A stretch of DNA of 64,000 nt. Origin: Spisula solida (lineage: Eukaryota; Mollusca; Bivalvia; Venerida; Mactridae). The notes beneath the pieces are model-generated. The model searched no databases. It worked only from the letters and a program-made list of their open reading frames with translations, and had not been told where the DNA came from. How positions within the stretch are numbered: the stretch's first letter is position 1; each line of letters begins with the position of its first letter. A program made the translations under genes and the position numbers. Shown here in pieces: positions 1-13,700 of the stretch. The stretch lies in contig OX365949.1 in the NCBI GenBank assembly GCA_947247005.1, forward strand, positions 8,690,001-8,754,000. The letters run 5' to 3'.

Positions 1-930
1 TTAATATAAATACTTCATATAATAATGAAGCCATAGACTTGAACAAGCATAGCATGGTAACCAAATTTCAATCACCATTTCAATCACCCTGATTCAATTC
101 ACCTTATAAACTTCTCAATGGTTTTAAATATTACAGAACCAGCAACATCCTATTTGATGTAGTATATTTTTCTGTCCGTTGCTAAGCTTTAATAATTAAT
201 CCTAAATATAAATGCTTTTAAATACCAGTCATATAAGCTAATTATTGAACACTTTAGATAACAATTTTACTAAGCAGTTAAATATCTTTAATCCAAACAA
301 TAGCTTTGGTGTTATCTGGCATTTTATCTGAGTCTATCTTAGGATAAATTAATATGTAACAATCTTTTAATAATTATGAATGTATTTGCTTAGTCCCACT
401 TTAATTATCTTAGACTGACATATGTACATGTTGTATGTAATTGTTATACTTGTTTTTTTTCTGCAAATTGTGTTAGTTCCTTCATGACCATGTACAAAGC
501 ATGGTTATTTCATGTGATATAAGACAACCTATTATAAATAGTGTCCTTCAAAAACTTAATTTATATTATCTTCAACTAATAATGAAATTTCAGAAATCAT
601 AATATTACTAAATTTACAGACTATACACAATTTTAGAGCCAGCAACTTTCTTGTCAACTCACTGTATTTTCTGTCCACTGATGATCCTGATAAACCAAAC
701 AGATTAATTTTGTCCGTATAGTTTAGCATTGTAATTTTTGTTTTTAGTTCGTCTTGCATATTTGTAGTTTCATTTGTTAATTAATTCTCTTGTAACATTG
801 TTTGTATATATTATTATATGTCTCATATAAATGTTCTATGCATATACTTAAATATATGATTTCTTTGTTATGTCGAATACAAGCTTGTAGCTTATGTTTA
901 TTATGTTAACTATAATCGACGTTAAATAAA

Positions 931-967
931 GTTTATCTTATCTTATCTTATCTTATCTTATCTTATC
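931..967 (+). repeat. (TTATC)n microsatellite, probable retroelement tail
   Basis: About six copies of the pentamer TTATC directly follow GTTAAATAAAG. AATAAA plus a short tandem repeat is a common 3' end for CR1/L2-like non-LTR elements. The body of the element upstream has no readable reverse transcriptase, so the assignment to a retroelement is inference. Confidence 0.6.
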
Positions 968-1677
968 ATGCTTACGACGATCATAATTCATAAGAAAGAT
1001 AATACGAAAAAGCCATAGCATAATAGGAGCAAAAGGTTGACTGGACACGAGCATGATATTGGTTTGTAAAGGCACGTTGTTTGGTTTGGTAATACAATAC
1101 ATCTTAGGCCTTGAAGTTAAATATAACCACACCAAAAAGTAATACGTTAGTCAAAATTTGTGTACATTTGAGAATAATACAGAGTGAACATTTTTTCTTC
1201 TTCTTGTAATTTAGTTACTCGTTCATATAATTTTATAGGAGTTTATTTAATAAGACAGTATATTATTTCATGTTGCTATAAAATCGAAATTTATATACCG
1301 GTAGGTGTTGAATAGTGATTTGCGTTTCTCTTTAGTAACATAAAACACACTGGTTTAAATTTGTATTGTTTGGTTGTATTTTGTTATTAACGAATTGTCA
1401 ACTGGACTTTCATAATAAATATCTAATTTCGTTGAATGTCTCATCGTGTCTGTGTTTTTAGCCTATATAGTATACATTTTGTACATGTATTTTGAAATTT
1501 GCGTCGATGTACAAATGTTTACTAGTATGTCACAGGAACGACCAATGAACAATGTCTAAATTTCTGTTCGTTAACACTTTTCTATAAATCACTAGGTAAC
1601 ATATCAATGGTTTAAATAAGATTTAAGATGTTTCCAGCATAAGAGGCAACCATGTCTTTCGTGCTATGTTATTTCTC

Positions 1678-1712
1678 GTAAGTGCTATCTTCCCTGTCCG
1701 ATTTGTTATGAC
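1678..1712 (+). repeat. SINE-like family 1, short 3' fragment
   Basis: AAGTGCTATCTTCCCTGTCCG resembles the 3' part of the dispersed family described at 49845-50026. It sits just upstream of the TG-A start-exon acceptor. Only about 35 bp align, so the call is weak. Confidence 0.4.
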
Positions 1713-1748
1713 ATTTTAATATGGTAACTTTCCAGTATAAAGGCAGCC

Positions 1749-4700
1749 ATGTATAGAGGTTATTATTCTTCACTCTATCCAACGAACAGGAGTCGTGGCT
1801 ATTACAATGGTGGGTCATCTATGTTCAGATATAACTTTGGTACCAATGACTCATCATCGACCTCGGACGAATATGAATATGGACGGAGTCGGTGAGTTAT
1901 AATAAGGTTTGATGTTTAATCTTAAACTAGATTAATTAGTGAACTCAACTGCAGCATGCTTATATGTTTACATGGCGTGATTTATTTATCATTATACTCA
2001 CGTCTGTGTGATTCGAGAAACAGATATCTCGTATTTTATTTGTAAATATCTGCATAGTAATGCAGTCACGACACATCTCGTAATCCAGTCAGAGCATTTC
2101 ATGAATTATTATGCGTAAATACCTTGATGTCAACTGGGTTTATTTCTGTAATGCTGCTAAGTAATTAAGCCTACATCATGAGCAGGTTACAGTCCAGTTA
2201 GGATATTGTGAGAGTGATGTTGCCGTTAATGTGTTCACAAAAGATTACAACCATTCTCTGAATAGGTTGAGCGTATATAGTATGTTAATTTAGCATTGGA
2301 ATTATAGCTGTCTGTATAAGCCTTTATAATTGGTTTACACCGTAATAGAAGACTCGACCGCTGTGTAGATAAGTATAGCATTATCAATAAATAAACATGG
2401 ATACTGTAAACACAGCACGATCGAGTGACCGGTTGTTATCATCGTGGATTGAAATATTATATGCATAAAAAGTGATTATGCACAAGATTGAACAAAAATG
2501 TATCTCGAAAATGCATTTAATTTTCATTTCTTTTTTGTAAACAAGGACTAGTTTTATCATCGGTGGAATATATGCCCAATTGCTGCCGACCATTTTTCTT
2601 TATCTTTTATGTCTAACAGTAAGACAAAGTTATAACTTTAGTTTGCTATTGACCGTACTTTCTTGTTTATTCTATGCGACCTTCAAACGAATACATACAC
2701 TTTATTACACTTGATGTTTTAAAGTCTTCGCTTCAAAGTATTGTGTTGTCTCTTGGGATAACATATAAATGTACAAGTATTGAAATAGCCGATGTCAATA
2801 GAACACTTAATATTTTCTTTCAATATTTAATGTGTCCGATTACCCGACTGTTAATTATGTTTACATTCTAATACAAATGCGTATATTTTGCAATATATCG
2901 TATTGGTTTATAGTTTTTATAATAAAATACCAACTGTAACAGAAATAAAACCAACTATATAAAGACGTATTATTAATTGCATTATAAAAAGACGATACAC
3001 CTGCTAATGCCATCCAAGCTGAAACTGCCTAAATGATATTGCATTACCATCTTGATTACAGTATATATACGTATTTGTGTCGATGTATAGTACATGGAGT
3101 AAACATTTACGAGGCGTGGCAATAGAAATAAACGTGCAGTTATGGCATATTACAGACCTATTGGTACATATACTAAAAACACCAACGAATTATGTACATG
3201 TATATCAGAGTTTCGAAAATACATCATTTTGATTATTTTATTTGTTTCGATGTCAGGACCGAGTGACAACTACTCTTCATGTATCTTGATTTATTTTCAA
3301 ACAAACTGTGGGTACTGAGTTTAATTCCTAAACGTTATATGATTGTATTATTGTTTTATATAGCTTCATGCGTTGTCAATAAAAAGACTCAAATTGCTTT
3401 TTCGACTGGAGTGTTCGTTGTGCAGGTTATAGTCTGGTCCCCGTCCCTAATAGTTCAGTTCTACTACTGTAATATTGGGGACGACGGGAACCAGAATATA
3501 ATCTGCTCCACGAAACAGCCAAGTCGAAAAGGCCTAATGATTCACAATATGAAACGAAGTTTACCATTTACAGACGTCGACCATATTACTGGTATAGAGA
3601 CCGTTATGCATACAATCGTTTGTGGAGAAACCGACGACGAAGACGCCGACGGAGAGATGACTCAAGAGACGGTAAGAAGTTTTATCTTAATTAAACTTAA
3701 TTAAACACTACTCGTATGTTTGTAATTGCCACGCGTTTGTTGGTACCACAAATGATTGTCTTCCTGTTTTTGCCTGTTGATGAGTAACATGCTATATCTC
3801 TGTAACCAAAGGTCGGATTCCAGCGAAACTTTGCATGAATGATCAGTACCAAGTCTAGGTGTGCATATAGTCGGCACACGTTTAAGGTAGTTATGGCCCT
3901 TTGTTTTTTACACTTATAAAGTTTGTCCGCGCTATCTCTCCCTTAAAGCCAACAAATGGAGACGACATCCTTTGGTTTGTGCTTTACGTTCGAGTCGTTG
4001 GTGCTTCAAGAAATGAACTTATTGTATACCGGTATAGGATATATAATTCATCTACAACTTAAATTGTTTAGAAATTAGTTCACAAAATTTGACTACACAA
4101 TACCTTATTACTAGTATGTGCTTCCATTATATTAGTTTAGCAAATTTACACATTAACTGAAGTTTGAAAAAATATGGACTAATATTGTAATATGTGTGTC
4201 CTTCTTGGGTAAAGATAACAAAATATTAAATTATAATATGTTGTTACTAGTAACACATATTTAAAACTCTGCATTATATATGTCTGGGTTTTGGCGCTAA
4301 CCATGGTTACAAATGTACATTCAGAATACATTTAGTGGTTAAACTATTGTCGAACTAACGCTAGTTCGTTTTTATTCTTGTTTAATTCGCGCCATCCTGA
4401 AACTACACGAACGCAAATATGAGTTTTGACGTCTGGAGAAAGCAGACATTCGTAGATAATCGAACCAGACTAGGCTATAGTTAGCGACAAAAACCCTGCA
4501 TTTTCTTTGTTACAAGTGACATACAGAGACGTAATATGTATATAGGACAACAATGTTACACAGGTTGAGTATTATGTACTCTATAACCGATTACTAGATC
4601 CAGCCAATGTGGATGTTGAAGCGAACGATCGTCAACTGTGTCAGTTAATCACCTATTTTACATATTCTAACGTTTTCAGATTCTCCTGAACCTGAACCAC

Positions 4701-4760
4701 CAAAGCCTGAACCAAAACCAGAACCACCAAAAGAAGAGATCGTTAAACAACTTCATGTAA
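1749..4760 (+). other. TG-A N-terminal extension (Tyr/Arg/Ser-rich, then PEP linker)
   Basis: Exons 1-3 encode roughly the first 96 residues before the transglutaminase N domain. Residues 1-47 are rich in Tyr, Ser, Gly and Asn. Exon 2 (residues about 48-80) is very basic, with a run of consecutive Arg residues. Exon 3 opens with an alternating Pro-Glu/Pro-Lys linker (about residues 82-96), then EEIVKQL begins the folded part. The composition suggests disorder. No known domain is recognised. A role in localisation or self-cross-linking is speculation. Confidence 0.8.
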
Positions 4761-7700
4761 AAGATGTTAACTTCAATATCAAATACAATGCAGAGCAGAG
4801 CAAGTGAGTATTATGTACACACTCAGATGCTCTTTTATAAGAATGAGTGCTTGTTTTATGTGTGCTTTTTTGTGCTTTATCTTAATTTTAAGCCGTGTCT
4901 GGTGCTTTTATTGGTTCAATTCACTTTCGTCCAAGAGGAATAACTCGAATAATATTTTAGCTCTTTGTCATCTTAGATTATATGTCCCTTTGATCATTTA
5001 ACCTTGTCTTTTATTCTTGTATCTTAAGTCAGTGTGTTTGAATCCTAATAATGTCCATGCGTATTAAGATACAGAGCACATCTTCCCTTTCAAGTGAAAA
5101 TGTATAACACATGTTATTTGTAATAATTTCTTTTTCTCTTCAACTTCCTCTATCTCTTCAAACGTGAATTTAATATTCACATATATAACGAGGGGCATTC
5201 TGAAAGTTCTGATAACTGAGCGATAACTTTACATTGGTATGTCAGATTCTTTAAAAGTAAACATTTTCTGAAAGATCAATCTTTCAGCGAGACATCCAGT
5301 GTTAATTTAGTAGTTTAAATTTGCGAATTTATATTTTATTGGTACTTAAACAGTACACTGTTTGGAGTATTGGCTGAAATCTCTCAGGAAAACGCGAGGT
5401 GATTGCGTTGTATTGGTCCGATGTACATTTCAGAGCGCGCTGCTGAAACATCATTAAGACTGATTGAAATAAATTTGATATTACTTAAAACATACATAAC
5501 AGCAATTACGAATAACATTAAGATATTAAAAAAACTTTGAGTTATTAATAAAATAACGGCAATAAATACCACCTCAGTAGGCGACCATTTTACCGCTTAT
5601 AGCCCCTACTTAATTCAAGACATACAGTATGTTTATGGACTATCAGCTGCTATAAACAAGTCAAATTGTCTAGATTGTAATGGTATTTTCATTCGGGGGA
5701 CGTTATAAATGTATTTTGCATAAAGTCTGATTTTTAGAGCAAATTATTGTGCTCTATCCATGATTTTAGAAAGTGGGTGGGGTAACGGGACACCCTTATA
5801 CATGTAATAAAAATGTCAATTATCCATGTTCTTATAGTTTAATAGGTTGTAGTAACTTTAAATTAAGGACATATATACTTGTTTTTGTTTTGCGAAATGC
5901 TAGTTCGATGATATGACGTCATCAAACTTAAACACGTGTTTTGGGCCACGTGGTCATATCATTTAAGCTGCTGTACAGTCGGAAGTACAATGCAATATCA
6001 CGTAAATTGTGTATTACCGGTAAAATGGCTATTTTCAAGAGCATTTGGGACGTGGTCTTTTCCATGTACATCTTAAGTCATTTATACTGTCAGAACAATA
6101 ATTTTCATTTGTCATGTGATACAGTTATTTAATACAAGATATGTGTAACTCCCAAACTAATTGGAATACAATTATAGAAATTATTAACAATAATGTTTTC
6201 CCTCCCAAGGGCTAATATGATTCATTTTGTCGACAATTCATTGGGCTATATACCTACATGTACAATGACATGTAGATGAGTATTAAATTCTCTGATAATA
6301 ATATCATGATATGTTTTAGACGGAGGAAGGTTGTATCTTTCAGAAAATATTTACTTTTAAAAATCTGACATACCAATGTAATGTTATCGCTCAGTTATCA
6401 GAACTTTCAGAATGCCCCTCGTAATTATGCATTTCGTCTTACAGAACTGACTCTTATGAATGTACCGAAGATGACAGAGAAAAAGACGAAAACGGCAAAA
6501 CTCCGCCCCCTGAGTTGGTCGTTCGTAGGGGAAATTTCCTGAAAATATCTGTTACGTTTGATCGTCCATATGAGAAAGAAAAACATGATTTAAGATTGTG
6601 TTTTTCCATAGGTATAAATGTCTAAATTCTTGTAAAACGGGCTAGGGCTATGGATTTTATTTGCAGTTAATAACTTAATGGGACAATATAGTGTTTTTCA
6701 TGCCAAGTATGAATAGGTAATGAACGCTCTGTCGAGTAAAACCATCAATGGATATTGTTCTAAGTACTGTTTTTGACGATTGTACTTCCAGAAAATTTTA
6801 ACTGCACATACTGGCTGTACAGTCATTATGTCTATCATCTAGCCAGTTGTCTATTACCATGTCAATTTAATGAAATTATCCGATTTCTTTTTTCAACTCA
6901 CCTCGCGTATACCAAACCATCTGGTTACCGGCTCTGACATGGTTTCTCTTGCATCAATATCTTTATCCATCACTGCAGGAAAAGATCCAAGTATTTCTAA
7001 GGGATCCATGGCACAATTTAAGATAGACGAAGATGGGAAGAAGTCATACGAACCATTTGAATGGGGAGCATATTTAGAAAGTCGTTCGGGTAATGATATT
7101 GATGTTATGGTGAGTACATGTCTAGTGTGAAGTGTTATAAGGTAAAATTATATAATTAGGTATTGATTGTATACGAAACCAACATGCATTACAATAATAC
7201 TAAGCTATTCTTCAACTTACATTATAATTATTGTATCTATATCAACACTTAATAATATTTGTAATAAATAAATGTACTATAACTTTAGTTAATGCTTTAT
7301 GTTATACATGTTAGCGTTGCACCTAATGTTATTCTGATATGTTTTCCACACGTTCTACCATCATCTTGCATGGAATGGTAAGATTACTTTTGATGTTCTT
7401 GCTAGGTACATATTGCTGCCGACTGCATTGTTGGTGAATGGAATGTAAGTATGAAGACATTCAGTGAAGGAAAGGACGAGAATGGGAAGGATAAAACACT
7501 CGTGTTTACATACAAACATGACGAAGATCTTATCATTCTCTTCAATCCGTGGTGTAAAGGTAAAACTTGTTACATATGTTTTCATTTTTTCGTTCTGTTA
7601 TGTGTTGGACATTGTGCCGGGTAATTGTAGTATGTGATGTTTTTTATGTTTTCTGTGCTCGGCTGGTTAAGTTAAGTGCTGCCTTCTCTGTCCGAATTTC

Positions 7701-10700
7701 TATTATCTTTATGACAAATATTTCAAAACTAGCACCGAAGGTATTGCAGTCTAAAAGCGGCTACCTGGTCATACCATCCTAAAACTAGATCATCTGGATT
7801 ATGAAGTAATTTCTTTGTAATTTTATAATTCTTTATTAAGCTATAAAGTGAACGCTGCAATAATAAAAAATGAAGATTGACTACAGGGGCTCAATCCTGG
7901 TTAGGACAATGACAAATGTCTTTGTGAGCTTAAATGCTTTACAGTGCACCAAAACTAACAATTGCCGCATATACAACCGTATAGTACAGGATAGTGTAAA
8001 CAAAAGTTTCCCGCCGTATTTTTTTATATCAAATTTAGGTATAATATACACTTATTTAATGCCTATGAGTGGTTTAACGCGGAATATCAGTGAATTATAA
8101 TCCGATAATTTCACTGTTGATAATTTCACTCAAACGGACTACTTTAAAATCCCCGTGGAGCGCCCCAATTTGGTTTATACCTATTGACGTCGTAAATCGT
8201 AATGACACTGTCTGCCTTGAACTCTCAGTGGATAATTCACAAAATCCCCAATTTTGAGGCAATGCAGACGAATAATAATGTTGTATGGCATTGATAGTAA
8301 TTTAAATATGCAGATACTGTTTAAAATAATACTTAATACAGGATCAATTTCAAATAAAAACACAAATTAGTTCATTACTCAAAATGTTGACGGCTAGCCT
8401 CTTTTAACGGATGCTGTATTAGAAGATCTAGATAGCGTATGTATACAAAATGAAAAATACGTTTTCTTCCATCAGACATACACTTAATAAAAACATCCAT
8501 ATGCTTACTTACACTGCAGTTAAAGTAACCTTATAAAGTGCACATTAACGTCGGAAATCAACTGCTTATTAAAGACCTACTTAATCGAACGTCAGCGCGA
8601 GCTTTAAAATGACATCACGTCATCATGTTGAGGCACCATACGGGTCAATAAAATTCAATTAGTTACTAATTGGTTTAGATGTTATAGTTAGAACATATTA
8701 AGTAAATTTTAATGATTAAAAAGGGCGGAGCGAGCGAAGCGAAGCGATGCGTTTTTAGTCATTAAAATTTACTTAATATGTTCTAACTAACTTAGAATAT
8801 AACATTCTGCATTCTGATTGGCCGATAGGAATCAGCGCCAACGCAAGAAATCAAGTCTGTTAAGAGAAAATTTTAATTATTAAATTTTCATTTAACCGCG
8901 AAAATGCGACGTTTTCATTGGCTCATAATGTAGGTTATATTCTAATATCAAAATAAAGCATCAAATAAATAGAATATTTGTATACCTCGTGAGCAGCTGA
9001 CTTATATTTTCACTCGTGGCTACGCCACTCGTGAAAATATTACTTCAGCTGCTCACTCGGTGAAATACCTACCGATCTTACACCGAAAAAAAAACCAAAT
9101 ATCCTCTATATCATTACGTATATTTAACAGATGATGGAGTTTTTATGGCGACCACTGATCTTCTTAACGAATATATTCTAAATGAAAATGGATGTGTTTA
9201 CAGAGGAAATGCCTGGACACGTGGAGCTAAACCATGGAACTTTGGACAGGTATATAGATTTAATATGTTTTGGAGGGGATGCCGTGTTTTTTTTGCCGTG
9301 TTTTTGTAGTTGCTAGTTTTTACGTTGGACATTGTCTGTGCCGCTTATATGTTTTCTGTGCTCGGCTGGTTAAGCTGAGTGCTGTCTTCCCTGTCTGACT
9401 TAATATCATCTTTTTGTTCGAAAACAACATAATAAATTATCATACAGCTCTGTATTACTGAATGGTCAAACTAACTTAACTATGGTACATTGTTAAATCA
9501 GATTTCATTCATAATTTCGTCAACAGGGTTTTTAGTAATATTGAATATTTACAATGAAGAGCTCAGCATTAATATTATAGTACATTTTTATAAGAATTGA
9601 ATTTCGTGTTCTTATATAATTGTTAAACGTCAAAAGTCCTTTGATTGGTTAATACTGCTTACTACCAACCACTAAGGCGTAGGATGAAATACTAAAGTGC
9701 GCTCACGATAATGAGAAAGGCGGGGAAATTTGGTATATTCCACAAAGGTGGATTAATCAGATGTGCACGATTTATCATTGATGCTTTTAGTACAAAACTA
9801 ACCATATCAGTTTAAATTAGTAATTTGCAAAACCAATTTTGCAACAGTTGACTAAACCGATTCATATTTGTAAAAATTGTCCTGTGCGCACTATAACTGT
9901 ACGGTATATTGACTACATCAGTCGCACTTGGACTAAGTATGCTATACGATGTTTTTATCATTTACATTTCAGTTTGAGGACGGAATACTAGACATATGTT
10001 TGTATTTGTTAAGATGTGGTTTCAAAAATGGTCTTTCAAAGAAAATGGCCAACCCAATCCATGCTTCAAGAATCATTGCACAAATGGTAATCATTATTTA
10101 TCGTAATTACATGTTGATCAGACAAATACATTATCATTTTATAATTCAAACTAATGCAGCTATTTCCATTTGTGGTTGGCTATATAAGATTACAGATAAG
10201 GGTCTGTTTTTCATATTTGCTGCATGCATTGCCATCAAATTACATTGCTCGAATTCGTACATGTTTCCAGACTCACTTGGTTATGCGTTCTTAAGGGTCT
10301 ACTAATTTAGCTTTTGAATTCTACATGTTTATTCATAATGATTGAATTTTGCCAGTGCACTTCAAGTCATCATATCCTCAAAGTGCTAAAAGTCGTTTTG
10401 TACTTGGTTTGGTAAGTTACCTTTAGCTGGGGTTTAATCTAACAATAATGTGTTCAATGAGTAGGTGAATGCGTAAAAATGTATTTTTCTCCGTTTTGCT
10501 TTTAATTTGCAGGTAAACTCCAGTGATGAGAATGGCGTGCTGACTGGAAGGTGGGATGGCGAGTACGAAGATGGAACACCGCCTTCCACTTGGGTTGGTA
10601 GTCCAAGGATATTGAAACAGTTCATGAAATGTGGACCAGTGCAGTATGGACAATGCTGGGTGTTTTCATGTCTTACAACGACAGGTAAAGTTTAAATATG

Positions 10701-13700
10701 ACCTTTGACCTTTCAGCCAAATCCATTAACATAATGGAATAGAAATGTTCTAAGACGAGGAGTATTAGAAATTCCGATAGTTTGTCATTTTTTTTAATTA
10801 ATCCCGAAATAATGAAAACAGTGCACTCAATTCTCCAGTCGTATATTTATATGAATTATTTCTGTTTTATACAAACGTTCGTCATCGTATTGATACCATC
10901 CCAACGTTTTATAATTTCTATGCTGTCTACAGCTGTGGTTAACAGTACGTCTTCTATCACTATTTTACAGTATGTCGGTGTCTTGGAATACCATGTAGAA
11001 CTGTCACCAACTTTGCCTCTGCTCATGATACTGATGAATCAAATCTCATAGAGAAAGTGTTTATCGAGAAGAACGGACGACTAGAGAAGGTTCATCACAA
11101 TCATGATTCTGTTTGGTAAGATTGAGCTCTTATACATTATTATATTTTTATGCATAGGACAATCGAACGTTTTCTATTATTATTAGAGAGGTTGCGATGC
11201 GAACGTGTATGACTACTTGTACGTGTAGCTACCCGTACATGTATAAGTACACATTGCTATTGAAATTGGCTTGCGAAACACAACATGTGCTCGCAATATC
11301 TCATGACACTCGTTGCATGATGTATTTGTTAATCGATAATGAGTGTTTATGTAAACTCAATGAAACCACGTGCAATGAAATATGGGGGGTTCGCATAACT
11401 GTGTGACATAGTACGCATTATAGTTCCGTCTGTCACACGCCCGTTACTTGTAGAAACTGTGGTGTTCTGGCAAATACAGTACATCAAAAACAACTTTTCA
11501 TTTTCTTGCTTCATTCATTTGCTTGTTGCCTCGTGTGATCTTTCTGATATGGCACATTTGATTATAGCATACATACTAGTACAGTTAAAATGTAACTGTT
11601 CTAAAAGTTAACCAAGTAACATTAGTAAATAAAGTTTTCTCCCTTTGTGCTAGGTCACTAGAATTGCAGTAATATAGCAAAACTACAAAAACCTGGATGA
11701 CAAAATACCAATAAACAGTAATCACGTAGACGTTACACTCTGGTTTAATTCCAGTGTTATTCGTGTTGAACAAAGTGGTTTCAATTAATGGTGCGTTCTG
11801 GTAAATACATGAAGGGGTCAGGTGACTGTTGTGATAATGCATTCCAGATCAACAGGTTAGGTCAAATGGTAGGTATAAAGAACTGTAAAAATGAAACAGA
11901 TGAAATCATGAAACACCTCGTTAAAGCTGTAACTACAGTTAAAATAAATGTTGAAGTGTCATTAGTGGTTAGCTGTTGTACAAGCCTATCAGAAAGTTGG
12001 TAAAATATATAAAGCGACACTTTGCTTCTACAAGTAAAAAACTAAGAAGCTGAATGGATAATGTATATTAAACATTTGCAGGAATTTCCACGTATGGAAT
12101 GAAGTATGGCTAGCACGTGATGATCTGAAAGAGATAGGTTTTGATGGATGGCAAGTAATTGATGCAACTCCACAGGAAACAAGTGATGGTAAGATATACT
12201 AGTAAACTTTTAATCTTACAATTCAGTAGTGCAGTGAGTTTATGTTAGCGACGTTCTTTCGACTCAGGGTTTAACAACCAACATCTAGGTATAGGTCTGA
12301 AAGAGACATACATTTTTTACAACCAGAGCTGTTGGAGTGTTAATATTTTCAAGTGTCTTTTTTCCGAATCAATAGCAATTATCGAATAGGACAGCATCAT
12401 ATTCAAGGCGGATAAATGTATAGATAATTCAAGAGGCTTTCGATCTAAAAATATTAACATGTCCATGGTACTGTTCCTATCATTACCATACGGTTACAAT
12501 GTGCCTTCGCCCCGAAGAGGTCATTGGTTAATTAGACAGGATAAAACCGAATGACCACACACTTCGTCTGTATCAGTTGAACGCAAACCTAGGTACGTTT
12601 ATAACATTTGACTAATGAAAATATTCCGTGTCGATTACAGATGTGTATACATGTGGACCATGTCCAGTCATTGCCGTGAAGAAAGGCAGAGTTGACTTAA
12701 AATATGACGCATCATTCGTGTTCTCTGAAGTGAATGCCGACGAAGGTCACTTTAAACTACACCCTGATGACATTTACGAGAAACTGGAACTGCACACAAA
12801 CAAGTAAATAATTTCATTAAGTTTTATTGAAATATACATTGTAGTAATGTAGTATTTCTCTAGTAAATAGCGATAAGCTATATATATTCTAAATATACTG
12901 CATATTGTGTTTGGGAAATAAATTGGCCGTTGAAATTCATAACCTTGTATACGTTAACCAACTTAACTAGTAACAGTGTTAATCGCAAAAAGCAATAAAG
13001 GCTGTTGCTACAGTATAGCCGAGAGGTCTGTTATGTTTTCGTACTTAACATTACTAGAAGATGGTGCCAAAAAGTATGGGTTAAAATCCCACTATGGATG
13101 CAAACTACTATTATAACTGCTGATATGGTAGGTGCTTCATTTTGTAAATTATTCAAATAAATGTTTGTATTTTTTCTCTTAAAGAATTGGCAAGTTTATA
13201 AGTACAAAGATACCGGATGGTAAACCTTACAAAGACAGTACGTATGGTGAAGGAGGGATGCGCTTTGATAGAAATGCTTATGATGAAAGAAAGAGAGAAG
13301 ACCTTACACATGAATACAAATTTCCTGAAGGTAAGTCATATAGGAATATATTAGTTGAGAATATTGAACTAACTGTTTTTGCTCTATGTACAACTGTATT
13401 TTGAAACGATGTGAACGAAAACAAGAGAGACACATGGTAAACTTGTCTATATCGAATGTCAAACATGGATGACTGGGTTTAGAATTGATTTAGAATAACA
13501 ATGAATTGAATTGATAGATGTGTTCAATTCGCATCAATAACATTTAAATGACTCATTTAAATGTTTATCACATTATTTAGGCGCGATCATAATAATTGGC
13601 AAGAAGTGTAAATTTCATTTACATGTGTATATACAATTATAAGAGCATGTGATTTTGTGTCATTAACTGTTGTGTAAAATCTTTCTTAAAATGTTTCATT

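Larger units (their letters stand above)
1..1748. other. 5' flank of TG-A, no gene recognised
   Basis: AT-rich DNA with no ORF that I recognise. The stretch up to about 967 ends in AATAAAG followed by a TTATC pentamer array, which looks like the 3' tail of a retroelement. A splice acceptor (TTTCCAG) ends at 1735, so the TG-A start exon begins at 1736 with 13 nt of 5' UTR. At least one further non-coding exon, and the promoter, must lie upstream. I could not place either. Confidence 0.5.
9131..13330 (+). other. TG-A catalytic core exons with Cys-His-Asp triad
   Basis: Exons 7-13 encode the papain-like core (about residues 273-594). Landmarks are LNEYILNE and PWNFGQ (exon 7), [10 protein letters not shown] with the conserved Trp of the oxyanion hole region in exon 9, catalytic Cys codon 10654-10656, [17 protein letters not shown] (exon 10), catalytic His codon 12089-12091, catalytic Asp codon 12161-12163, and YTCGPCPV plus [10 protein letters not shown] (exon 12). 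Exon 13 carries a longer acidic/basic insert than in TG-B or TG-C. Confidence 0.93.

Noticed and set aside
3279..3704. 141-aa plus-strand ORF
   Set aside because: It is in a different frame from exon 2 (3574-3671) and reads through intron sequence; no family resemblance.
10423..10653. Minus-strand ORFs of 76 and 63 aa over the catalytic exon of TG-A
   Set aside because: Antisense shadows of exon 9, whose sense reading encodes GQCWVF with perfect splice phases.
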